Part shown: piece after piece, positions 27,027 to 33,166 of the stretch
Layout: every line of letters begins with the position of its first letter
How positions within the stretch are numbered: position 1 is the first letter of the stretch
Assembly: GCA_944386285.1 (NCBI GenBank)
Contig: CALXAM010000012.1
Span: 1 to 35,332 of the forward strand
Origin: an uncultured Clostridia bacterium
GTDB lineage: Bacteria > Bacillota > Clostridia > Oscillospirales > Ruminococcaceae
Direction: 5' to 3'
DNA: 35,332 nt
Position numbers and translations under genes: made by a program
Notes under the pieces: model-generated
Told to the model about the DNA's origin: nothing
The model's input: only the letters and a program-made list of their open reading frames with translations
The model's database searches: none

Positions 27027-27704
27027 TTATGCATCGCCGAATCGGTATCCAAGTCCGCGGATGGTATGAATATAACGGGGGGACTGGCTGTCTGGTTCGA
27101 TCTTTTCGCGCAGCCGTTTGATGTATACGGTCAGCGTATTATCATTTACAAAATCGCCTGCAGCGTCCCACAGGTTTGAGAGAATTTGACCGCGTGAAAG
27201 GACTTGTCCTTTGTGAGAAGCAAAAATAAGAAGCAAACGATATTCAAGAGAAGTGAGAAGGACTTCTTTTCCAGAACAAAATACACGAGCCTCATTCGTA
27301 TAAATCGTGAGATCTCCAACCGTTATTTGATTTTTCTGTGTTTCACCATGATATCTTCTTAACACAGTACGGATACGAGATAAAAGTTCACGCAGACGAA
27401 ATGGCTTTGTGATGTAATCGTCTGCACCAATATCAAGTCCCATCACGACGTTTCCTTCATCATCACGGGCGGTCAGAAAAATCACGGGGATATCACTTTT
27501 TTCTTTTACTTGTTTGCAAAGAGAGAATCCATCACCATCAGGCAGGGAGATATCGAATAAACAAAGGGCGAACGTGTCCTGTTCAATTGCGTTCTGTGCA
27601 GCAGCAAAGGTTGCGCAATGTGTCACTTCATATCCTTCCTGTGTGAGAGAATACGTTAACCCTGATGCAATCACCCGATCGTCTTCTACAAGTAAAAGTT
27701 TCAT
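27027..27704 (-). CDS. OmpR-family response regulator
   Basis: A 225-residue regulator: receiver domain with acidic pocket EDD (7-9), phospho-accepting Asp51 in CLFDISLPDGDG and Lys in ITKPF, then a winged helix (TSLEYRLLLIFASH, DNTLTVYIKRLREKI, IRGLGYRFG). AAGGAGG precedes the ATG. It begins the operon regulator-kinase and probably acts on the two ATGACA-N4-TGTCAT boxes, one before itself and one before the ABC genes, giving autoregulation plus transporter induction. Confidence 0.9.
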   Translation of the reverse strand: MKLLLVEDDRVIASGLTYSLTQEGYEVTHCATFAAAQNAIEQDTFALCLFDISLPDGDGFSLCKQVKEKSDIPVIFLTARDDEGNVVMGLDIGADDYITKPFRLRELLSRIRTVLRRYHGETQKNQITVGDLTIYTNEARVFCSGKEVLLTSLEYRLLLIFASHKGQVLSRGQILSNLWDAAGDFVNDNTLTVYIKRLREKIEPDSQSPRYIHTIRGLGYRFGDA

Positions 27705-27737
27705 AGAAAGTCCTCCTTATTGTTGTATACCGATTTT

Positions 27738-27780
27738 ATTATAATGGATTTGTAGGTGTTTTGCATGACATTTTTGTCAT
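27738..27780 (-). promoter_or_regulatory. Regulator box and promoter of the two-component operon
   Basis: Palindrome ATGACATTTTTGTCAT (27765-27780) lies 21 bp upstream of a minus-strand TATAAT (27743-27738) lacking a -35. Its centre falls near -41, the usual place for a response regulator that activates by replacing -35 contacts. Confidence 0.6.
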
Positions 27781-27846
27781 CAAAGCGCTGATATCAGAGG
27801 AATATCTTTAAATTTTAAATGCTTAAAAATTTTTTTTAAAAAAAGC

Positions 27847-27875
27847 TTGACTTTTTGGTTTATGCATGGTATTAT
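27847..27875 (+). promoter_or_regulatory. Promoter of tRNA-Arg
   Basis: TTGACT (27847-27852), 17-bp spacer, TATTAT (27870-27875), about 20 bases before the tRNA. Confidence 0.75.
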
Positions 27876-27895
27876 ATACGAGCACGTTAAGTGAT

Positions 27896-27972
27896 GCGCC
27901 GGTAGCTCAGCTGGATAGAGTGTTTGACTACGAATCAAAAGGTCGGGGGTTCGAATCCCTTCCGGCGTACCA
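27896..27972 (+). tRNA. tRNA-Arg (anticodon ACG)
   Basis: A 77-nt cloverleaf. The acceptor stem GCGCCGG pairs with CCGGCGT (G1-U72 wobble), followed by discriminator A and encoded CCA. The D arm reads TAGCTCAGCTGGATAGA. The anticodon stem TTTGA/TCAAA holds loop CTACGAA, giving ACG, which is normally deaminated to ICG to read CGU, CGC and CGA. The T loop is TTCGAAT. Confidence 0.97.
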
Positions 27973-28001
27973 AATTCCGACACAGTTTATGTGTCGGAAT
28001 T
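27973..28001 (+). terminator. Hairpin terminator directly after tRNA-Arg
   Basis: AATTCCGACACA (27973-27984) pairs perfectly with TGTGTCGGAATT (27990-28001), followed by TTTTATTTT. It begins at the base after CCA and lies between two tRNA genes. Confidence 0.85.
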
Positions 28002-28009
28002 TTTATTTT

Positions 28010-28085
28010 GGGCCCGTAGCTCAGCTGGGAGAGCGCTGCGTTCGCAACGCAGAGGTCAAGAGTTCGATCCTCTCCGGGTCCACCA
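28010..28085 (+). tRNA. tRNA-Ala (anticodon CGC)
   Basis: A 76-nt cloverleaf. GGGCCCG pairs with CGGGTCC, including the G3-U70 pair that marks alanine tRNAs. Discriminator A and CCA are encoded. The anticodon stem CTGCG/CGCAG holds loop TTCGCAA, giving anticodon CGC (codon GCG). The T arm has TTCGATC. No separate promoter is visible after the preceding terminator. Confidence 0.96.
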
Positions 28086-28086
28086 C

Positions 28087-28121
28087 ACCTGCGGTGAGCA
28101 GTTCGCGCATCGCAGGTTTTT
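28087..28121 (+). terminator. Terminator after tRNA-Ala
   Basis: ACCTGCG (28087-28093) pairs with CGCAGGT (28111-28117) around a 17-nt loop, followed by TTTTTCTTTT. Confidence 0.65.
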
Positions 28122-28192
28122 CTTTTGATTATTATAAGGATGCCCGCATGGGGAGCCTTATAGAGATTATCTCGTTTTATTAAAAAAACAAA

Positions 28193-28229
28193 AATAGCGT
28201 CTGAAGCGAAAAACGTTTCAGACGCTATT
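28193..28229 (-). terminator. Terminator of the minus-strand XRE gene
   Basis: AATAGCGTCTGAA (28193-28205) pairs with 28217-28229; three more pairs close a AAAAA loop. The stem overlaps the stop codon, and on the minus strand a T-rich stretch follows. Confidence 0.8.
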
Positions 28230-28437
28230 CTTTTTCAAATTTAATAATATCACTGACTTCACAGTCAAGCGCATAACACAGCGCATCTAAAGTGGTCGTG
28301 TTGATCGGCTTTCCTTGCTTCATCCGGTGTAGTGTATTGGCGGAAAAACCTTGCTTAAATATCAAATGATACTCTGTGATTCCTTTTTTAAAAAGTGTTT
28401 CATAAAAAGGAGCATAACTGATCAATGTAATCACCAA
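28225..28437 (-). CDS. Small XRE/Cro-type transcriptional regulator
   Basis: A protein of about 65-70 residues that is essentially one helix-turn-helix domain: YETLFKKGITEYHLIFKQGF, recognition helix SANTLHRMKQGKPI and TTTLDALCYALDCEVSDIIKF. It matches the small clostridial YozG-like Cro/C1 family. The start is uncertain: TTG 28437 or GTG 28434 are near the family start, but no clear ribosome binding site exists. It is divergent from the zinc-ribbon membrane protein, with overlapping promoters and an inverted repeat between them, and probably represses both genes. Confidence 0.75.
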   Translation of the reverse strand: MVITLISYAPFYETLFKKGITEYHLIFKQGFSANTLHRMKQGKPINTTTLDALCYALDCEVSDIIKFEKE

Positions 28438-28446
28438 ATCAATTTT

Positions 28447-28490
28447 AGCATACTTAATATCTTGACTATACTCAATATATTAAGTATAAT
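28447..28490. promoter_or_regulatory. Overlapping divergent promoters with inverted-repeat operator
   Basis: Plus strand: TTGACT (28462-28467), 17 bp, TATAAT (28485-28490). Minus strand: TTGAGT (28475-28470), 17 bp, TATGCT (28452-28447). The 11-bp arms ATACTTAATAT (28450-28460) and ATATTAAGTAT (28477-28487) cover both -10 boxes, so one bound dimer could shut both promoters. Confidence 0.6.
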
Positions 28491-28529
28491 GAAACTGAAA
28501 CATAAATATGCGGAGGAAGGGGACTAAAT

Positions 28530-29030
28530 ATGAAGTTTAGAGATGAAATGGAACAATACAGTGTCACGGATCTCGAATTGATTTTAAGTACGCAGCAAGA
28601 GTTATATTCCGAAGAAGAACAGTGTATTTTAAGAGAGTTATTGGAACAGAAGAGACAAAATCAAGAGGAGAAAGAACAGATTCAATTGCCACCAAGTATT
28701 CCTTGCGAAAAGTGCGGCGCGCCAAATGATTCTCAAAATGAGAATTGTGCATTTTGTGGGAGTAAGCTTCAAAAAGAGAAATATTATATTTCTGATGAAT
28801 CGGATTATGATGACGAGCAAGATGAACCCGAAGAATACGGACAAAATTTTACGTTTCACTATGTGATTTCGTTTTTGATTCCGCTTGTTGGGTTGATCGT
28901 CGGCGCAATTATGCTTGCAAAAGATGATGCAGAAAAAAGCCGGTGTGGAAAAACGTGTATCATCACAGCAATTGTGTCAATGATTTTGTTAGGGATTATT
29001 TGGGGTATTGTTTTGTCCTCGATGCTCTAA
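28530..29030 (+). CDS. Zinc-ribbon membrane protein of unknown function
   Basis: A 166-residue protein. An N-terminal charged helical region (1-52) is followed by a zinc ribbon with Cys59, Cys62, Cys73 and Cys76 (CEKCGAPN, CAFCG). An acidic linker (DESDYDDEQDEPEE) and two membrane segments (about 110-130 and 142-164) complete it. A GAGGAAGGGG site precedes the ATG. The divergent XRE gene shares its regulatory region, suggesting a small regulated pair. The role is unknown; similar layouts occur in bacterial membrane proteins annotated only as zinc-ribbon domain proteins. Confidence 0.75.
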   Translation: MKFRDEMEQYSVTDLELILSTQQELYSEEEQCILRELLEQKRQNQEEKEQIQLPPSIPCEKCGAPNDSQNENCAFCGSKLQKEKYYISDESDYDDEQDEPEEYGQNFTFHYVISFLIPLVGLIVGAIMLAKDDAEKSRCGKTCIITAIVSMILLGIIWGIVLSSML

Positions 29031-29056
29031 ATTGCGGATTCATGGCAGAAACCGTA

Positions 29057-29085
29057 TTGAAAAAGAAAAACGGATACGATATAAT
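29057..29085 (+). promoter_or_regulatory. Promoter of guaA
   Basis: TTGAAA (29057-29062), 17-bp spacer, TATAAT (29080-29085). A small hairpin CGGGG/CCCCG (about 29097-29112) lies in the short leader, which is too short for a purine riboswitch. Confidence 0.7.
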
Positions 29086-29140
29086 GTTTTTGAAAACGGG
29101 GGAAAAACCCCGAACAAAGAGGAAAAACGGAGGAACTGCC

Positions 29141-30430
29141 ATGAAACAGGATATGATTGTTGTCTTGGATCTCGGAAGTGAAGAAAACCCGAAGATTGCC
29201 CGCGAAATTCGTGCACTCGGTGTTTACAGCGAGATTCATCCCCATGATATCACAAAAGCGGAGCTTGACGCGCTGCCGAACGTCAAAGGCATCATTTTAA
29301 ACGGAGGGAAAAACCGCGTCGTTGATGGTGTGGAGATTGACGTTTCAAATGAAGTCTACGACTATCCCGTGCCAGTACTTTCAGTTGATCACAAAGGCAG
29401 TGAGCCATGGCCGCAGGACGATGATGCTCGTGCAGAAAAATTGCGTGCATTTTTGTTCGACACCTGTGGTGTACAGGCAAACTGGAATATGGAAAACTTT
29501 ATTGCAGATCAGATCGAATTGATCCGCTGTCAGGTTGGTGACGGAAAAGTGCTGCTGGCATTGTCGGGCGGCGTCGATTCTTCCGTCGTTGCTGCATTGC
29601 TCATCAAAGCAATCGGCAAACAGCTTACCTGCGTTCATGTAAACCATGGCTTGCTGCGTCAGGGTGAGCCGGAGCAGGTTGTTCGTGTGTTTCGTGATGA
29701 GATGGATGCAAACCTTGTGTATGTTGATGCGGTTGACCGCTTCTTGGACAAGCTGGCAGGTGTTTCCGATCCGGAACAGAAACGCAAAATCATCGGTGCA
29801 GAGTTTATTCGTGTCTTTGAGGAAGAGGCGCGCAAACTGTCGGGTGTTTCGTTCCTCGGTCAGGGCACCATTTATCCGGATATTATCGAAAGCGGTACAA
29901 AGACCGTGAAAGTGGTGAAATCGCATCATAATGTTGGTGGCTTACCGGAGGATCTTAACTTTGAGCTGGTTGAGCCGCTGAAAATGCTGTTCAAAGATGA
30001 GGTTCGTGCATGCGGCGCAGCACTTGGTTTGCCGGATAATATGGTATACCGTCAGCCGTTCCCGGGTCCTGGTTTGGGTGTTCGCTGCCTTGGTGCCATT
30101 ACACGTGACCGCTTAGAGGCAGTTCGTGCATCTGATGCGATCCTGCGTGAGGAGTTCGCAGCAGCAGGTCTTGAGGGAAAGGTTTGGCAGTATTTTACCA
30201 TTGTACCCGATATCAAATCGGTTGGCGTTCGTGAGGGAAAACGTGCGGACGAGTGGCCGGTAATTCTGCGTGCGGTTAACACAGTTGATGCGATGACAGC
30301 AGAGATTGAGGAGATCCCGTATGCGTTGCTTAAAAAGATCACCGCACGGATTACCAGTGAGGTACCAGGTGTAAACCGTGTTCTTTATGATTTGACGCCA
30401 AAACCGACTGGAACCATTGAGTGGGAATAA
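29141..30430 (+). CDS. guaA: GMP synthase with a shortened amidotransferase domain
   Basis: CGGAGG (29129-29134) sets ATG 29141, giving 429 residues where GuaA is usually about 510-525. The ATP-pyrophosphatase half is normal: PP-loop LSGGVDSS (141-148), HVNHGLLR, GQGTIYPD and KSHHNVGGLP. The C-terminal dimerisation domain is complete through KPTGTIEWE. The N-terminal amidotransferase keeps its first half (VVLDLGSEENPKIAREIR, KGIILNGG), but the usual GVCYGMQ nucleophile loop is replaced by LSVDHKG, and the His-Glu part is gone. It should make GMP from XMP with free ammonia or with ammonia from another protein. A mobile element follows its 3' end. Confidence 0.92.
   Translation: MKQDMIVVLDLGSEENPKIAREIRALGVYSEIHPHDITKAELDALPNVKGIILNGGKNRVVDGVEIDVSNEVYDYPVPVLSVDHKGSEPWPQDDDARAEKLRAFLFDTCGVQANWNMENFIADQIELIRCQVGDGKVLLALSGGVDSSVVAALLIKAIGKQLTCVHVNHGLLRQGEPEQVVRVFRDEMDANLVYVDAVDRFLDKLAGVSDPEQKRKIIGAEFIRVFEEEARKLSGVSFLGQGTIYPDIIESGTKTVKVVKSHHNVGGLPEDLNFELVEPLKMLFKDEVRACGAALGLPDNMVYRQPFPGPGLGVRCLGAITRDRLEAVRASDAILREEFAAAGLEGKVWQYFTIVPDIKSVGVREGKRADEWPVILRAVNTVDAMTAEIEEIPYALLKKITARITSEVPGVNRVLYDLTPKPTGTIEWE
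30404..30430 (+). other. Likely attachment region at the guaA 3' end
   Basis: The last codons of guaA (GGAACCATTGAGTGGGAATA) form the conserved sequence commonly used by integrases that insert at this gene. The integrase-bearing element begins in the next 150 bp. The matching right-end copy is outside the window, so the exact crossover is unverified. Confidence 0.45.
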
Positions 30431-30488
30431 TTTCTCACCGCTGAAAAAGCCCGTATTTATGCGGCTTTAGCCGTTTGAATGTCCTTTG

Positions 30489-30507
30489 TGGCAACAAAAT
30501 GGCAACA
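30489..30507 (+). repeat. Direct repeats, candidate integrase arm sites
   Basis: TGGCAACA occurs at 30489-30496 and 30500-30507, an 11-bp period close to one helical turn. They lie between guaA and the first element gene, where arm-type sites for the integrase N-terminal domain are expected. Confidence 0.4.
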
Positions 30508-30529
30508 TTATTTGAATTATTGTAAAAGT

Positions 30530-30568
30530 AAAGAGCTATCAGATTTTTTGTATGTCTGATAGCTCTTT
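30530..30568. terminator. Terminator of the element XRE gene
   Basis: AAAGAGCTATCAGA (30530-30543) pairs perfectly with TCTGATAGCTCTTT (30555-30568) around 11 nt, with T runs on both strands. Confidence 0.9.
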
Positions 30569-30581
30569 TTGTTTTGCTCAA

Positions 30582-31112
30582 TTACATATTTTTGAGTTTG
30601 TCCTTGAACGCTTCGACCATTGTATTGCTGAGTTCCTGCGACGGTACTTTCGCCCAAGTCTGTGTTGTATCGAGTTTGGAATATGTATAACGCCATTCGT
30701 CATACTGCTCTTTGGTGATTTCGCCGTTTCTGTATTTTTCGGCTTGCTCTGCCCAAGCGGCGAGCATTTGGAATACAGACTTGCTTGCTGTCGGCTTGTT
30801 TTCATCAAAGCATAAATGTATTTCACCGTTTACGCTCTCTGCTCTCATACCGTAAAGGTCTTCGAGCGTAAACAATGTATGTAACAGTCCGAGGTCACTG
30901 TCAATATCGGGAACAGTAAGAGCCTGCGGTGATACTTCAAACACCTGTGCAAGTGTATTTGTTAAATCAGCTTTAGGCGTTCTTGAACCGCTTTCATACT
31001 GCGCCATACGAATATCAGCAGTCTTTTCAGGAAAACCAACCTGAATACCAAGATACTTTTGCGTCATACCTTTTAAATTTCTAAAGAAACGGATTCTTTC
31101 ACCGATTGCCAT
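30582..31112 (-). CDS. XRE-family repressor-like regulator of the element
   Basis: A 176-residue protein with an N-terminal helix-turn-helix (GERIRFFRNLKGMTQKYLGIQ ... ADIRMAQYESGSRTPKADLTNTLAQVFEV) and a C-terminal acidic domain of unknown role (FCFDEN-type strand, then EITKEQYDEWRYTYSKLD). AGGAGG precedes the start. It faces away from the excisionase/integrase operon, whose promoter lies in the shared upstream region, so it probably controls excision or transfer. Similar regulators occur in clostridial integrative elements. Confidence 0.82.
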   Translation of the reverse strand: MAIGERIRFFRNLKGMTQKYLGIQVGFPEKTADIRMAQYESGSRTPKADLTNTLAQVFEVSPQALTVPDIDSDLGLLHTLFTLEDLYGMRAESVNGEIHLCFDENKPTASKSVFQMLAAWAEQAEKYRNGEITKEQYDEWRYTYSKLDTTQTWAKVPSQELSNTMVEAFKDKLKNM

Positions 31113-31146
31113 CGTACTTCCTCCTCACGATCTGTTGATAATATAT

Positions 31147-31175
31147 ATTATACAGATACGCTTAGTGTCTGTCAA
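31147..31175 (-). promoter_or_regulatory. Promoter of the XRE gene with internal operator
   Basis: Minus strand: TTGACA (31175-31170), 17 bp, TATAAT (31152-31147), both consensus. The spacer holds an inverted repeat CAGATAC/GTGTCTG (31153-31159, 31165-31171; six of seven positions), a likely self-repression site. Confidence 0.75.
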
Positions 31176-31217
31176 GATAACTAAAGCAAATAAATTTAAT
31201 ATTTTCTTAAAAACCGC

Positions 31218-31246
31218 TTGACTTTACGGAATTTGCTTAGTACAAT
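31218..31246 (+). promoter_or_regulatory. Promoter of the excisionase-integrase operon
   Basis: TTGACT (31218-31223), 17 bp, TACAAT (31241-31246). Transcription would start near 31253, leaving a leader of about 158 nt before the first gene. A near-palindrome, ACTTAA...TTAAGT, lies just downstream. Confidence 0.65.
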
Positions 31247-31294
31247 AATGATACAGACTTAAACTAATAGAGTTAAGTTATTGGAAATTGAATA

Positions 31295-31346
31295 ACCGTC
31301 GTATACCACGGTAATGGTGTACCCGCCCGGGCAAATCGGAAGGCGG
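31295..31346 (+). promoter_or_regulatory. Structured leader RNA before the excisionase gene
   Basis: Hairpin GTATACCA/TGGTGTAC (31301-31308, 31315-31322) competes with ACCGT/ACGGT (31295-31299, 31308-31312). A third stem, CCGCC/GGCGG, spans 31323-31327 and 31342-31346. No T run follows, so it is not a simple terminator. A 27-codon frame (31314-31397) crosses it but lacks a ribosome binding site. Confidence 0.35.
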
Positions 31347-31410
31347 TCAGAAAGTATTTCGACACGAAATAAAGAAATACAATATAAAACCAGCTGAAAG
31401 GGGTGATTTT

Positions 31411-31605
31411 ATGACAGCAAACACTTTTATGAGCGTGGAGGAGGTTGCTAACGAATTAGGTATTTCCAAATCTTACGCTTACAAAATCGTACAGAGATTA
31501 AATGATGAATTAAAAGAAAAGGGATTTATCACAATCTCAGGACGAGTCAATAAACAATATTTTTTAGAGCGCACCTGTTACGGTGCGGCTGAGAAAGAGA
31601 GGTAA
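31411..31605 (+). CDS. Excisionase-like helix-turn-helix protein
   Basis: A 64-residue protein with MSVEEVANELGISKSYAYKIVQRLNDEL, a MerR/Xis-like winged-helix start, then a basic C-terminal part. AAAGGGG precedes the ATG. Its stop lies five bases before the integrase start codon, the usual position of an excisionase or recombination directionality factor in clostridial elements. It should bind near the attachment site and steer the integrase towards excision. Confidence 0.75.
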   Translation: MTANTFMSVEEVANELGISKSYAYKIVQRLNDELKEKGFITISGRVNKQYFLERTCYGAAEKER

Positions 31606-31610
31606 CAAAA

Positions 31611-32684
31611 ATGGCAGTTTATAAAGAAGAAAAAACAAACACTTGGCGTGTAATTTACCGCTACACTGACTGGAACGGTGAACGAAAGCAGTCACAGAAA
31701 CGAGGATTTAAAACTAAGCGTGAAGCACAGGCGTGGGAGCGAGAACAGCTCAATAAAATGGGTTCTGATTTAGATATGACTTTCAAAAGCTTTGTAGAGC
31801 ACTATACCGAAGATATGAGGGTTCGAATTAAAGAAAATACTTGGGCAACCAAAGAACACATTATTGAATCAAAGCTGATGCCGTATTTCGGAAAGCTGAA
31901 AATGTGCAACATCACTGCTCAGCAAATCATCAGCTGGCAAAATGAGATGATGAACTATAAGGATGAAAACGGCAAAGGATACTCTCCTGTATATCTGAAA
32001 ACAATCCATAATCAGCTCAGCGCAATTTTTAATCACGCTGCAAAGTACTACAATCTGAAAGAAAATCCGTGTGTGAAAGCCGGTAGTATGGGAAAGAAGA
32101 AAAACCGAGAAATGCTCTTTTGGACAAAAGAAGAGTATATGAAATTTTCAGAAGCAGTGATGGATAAGCCGATTTCTTTCTATGCCTTTGAAGTTCTTTA
32201 CTGGACAGGTATTCGTGAGGGTGAACTTTTGGCTTTAACTCCTGCTGACTTCGATTTTGAGAAATACACAATGACAATCAATAAGTCATTTCAGCACTTA
32301 AACGGCAGAGATTTAATCACTACACCGAAAACAGAAAAAAGTAATCGAGTGATCAGGATACCCAAGTTTCTCGCAGAAGAAATGCAGGAATATTTGAAAT
32401 CACTTTATAACGTACAACCACAGGTCAGAATGTTCCCGATTACAAAAAGCTATCTATACCGTGAAATGCAGAGAGGCTCAAAGGAAAGCGGCGTAAAACG
32501 CATCAGAATACACGATATCCGACACAGCCACGTCAGTCACCTAATTGATTTAGGTTTTTCTCCTACGGCAATCGCCGACAGAGTAGGACACGAAAGTATC
32601 GATATTACACTTAACTATGCACATCTGTTTCCGTCAAAACAAGCGGAAATGGCAGATAAATTAGACTTGGAAAGGGGTTATTAA
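31611..32684 (+). CDS. int: Tyrosine-recombinase integrase
   Basis: A 357-residue integrase with three parts. An N-terminal arm-binding domain (about 1-50) has YRYTDWNGERKQSQKRGFKT. A SAM-like core-binding domain covers about 57-155. The catalytic domain carries Arg202 (GIREGE), Lys240 (TPKTEKS), His301 and Arg304 (HDIRHSH), His327 (GHESIDIT) and the nucleophile Tyr336 (NYAHLF); all six catalytic residues are present. It should insert the element at the guaA 3' end and excise it with the upstream small protein. It is followed at once by mobilization genes. Confidence 0.95.
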   Translation: MAVYKEEKTNTWRVIYRYTDWNGERKQSQKRGFKTKREAQAWEREQLNKMGSDLDMTFKSFVEHYTEDMRVRIKENTWATKEHIIESKLMPYFGKLKMCNITAQQIISWQNEMMNYKDENGKGYSPVYLKTIHNQLSAIFNHAAKYYNLKENPCVKAGSMGKKKNREMLFWTKEEYMKFSEAVMDKPISFYAFEVLYWTGIREGELLALTPADFDFEKYTMTINKSFQHLNGRDLITTPKTEKSNRVIRIPKFLAEEMQEYLKSLYNVQPQVRMFPITKSYLYREMQRGSKESGVKRIRIHDIRHSHVSHLIDLGFSPTAIADRVGHESIDITLNYAHLFPSKQAEMADKLDLERGY

Positions 32685-32685
32685 T

Positions 32686-33018
32686 ATGTCAGCAAAAAAT
32701 GTAGACAGGAAAAACAGGTTCAGAAGTATTACGGTGGGGTTCAGAGTTTCACCCGAAGAAAACGAGGCACTTAATAAAGCAGTCGCATTGTCAGGATTGC
32801 CGAAGCAGGAATACTGCTACCGCAAATGTATGAACCGTGATGTAGTGGTGCAGGGCAATCCAAGAGTACACAAAGCGCTGAAAAATGAAATGACGGAAAT
32901 TCTGTCGGAGCTAAAACGAATCAACAGCGCCGATGAAGTGTCGGACGAACTGCTTGATATTATCGAGCTTGTGTCGGTAACACTCATCGGCTTGAAAGGA
33001 GAGAATGCAAATGAATGA
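32686..33018 (+). CDS. MobC-like relaxosome accessory protein
   Basis: ATG 32686 follows AAAGGGG and begins one base after the integrase stop. The 110-residue protein has a ribbon-helix-helix-type start (RSITVGFRVSPEENEALNKAVALSGLPKQEYCYRKCM), which matches small MobC and plasmid mobilization proteins, and a helical C-terminal half. Such proteins bind oriT DNA and help the relaxase nick. Co-location with a MobV relaxase and an oriT-like site 1.3 kb downstream supports this. Confidence 0.7.
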   Translation: MSAKNVDRKNRFRSITVGFRVSPEENEALNKAVALSGLPKQEYCYRKCMNRDVVVQGNPRVHKALKNEMTEILSELKRINSADEVSDELLDIIELVSVTLIGLKGENANE

Positions 33019-33166
33019 TAAAAAAGAAATGACCGCCCGAACATCATCTGTTGGCGCAGATGAAAGGCAGTCATCATCTAAATGTAACAATTACAGTATA
33101 CACAATAATATCATAAATATCAATGTTTTTCTTTTGAAAGGCGGTGGTATGAATGGCAGAACTTAA
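33011..33166 (+). CDS. Small ORF coupled to both neighbours
   Basis: A 51-codon frame begins at ATG 33011 with AAAGGAGAG (32998-33006) close upstream, overlaps the MobC-like gene end by 8 bp and the ATPase start by 14 bp. The product begins MNDKKEMTARTSSVGADERQ and has an Asn/Ile-rich middle without a recognised domain. Overlaps at both ends suggest real translational coupling, but the frame might only link ribosome traffic. Moderate to low certainty. Confidence 0.45.
   Translation: MNDKKEMTARTSSVGADERQSSSKCNNYSIHNNIININVFLLKGGGMNGRT

Noticed and set aside
27780..28183. Open frames on both strands across the tRNA genes, one giving a familiar GIRTPDLLIRSQ-type protein.
   Set aside because: These are translations of the tRNA-Arg and tRNA-Ala sequences; such products are well-known annotation artefacts.
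29086..29140. Purine riboswitch upstream of guaA.
   Set aside because: The leader between the -10 box and the start is about 55 nt with one small hairpin, too short for a purine aptamer plus switch.
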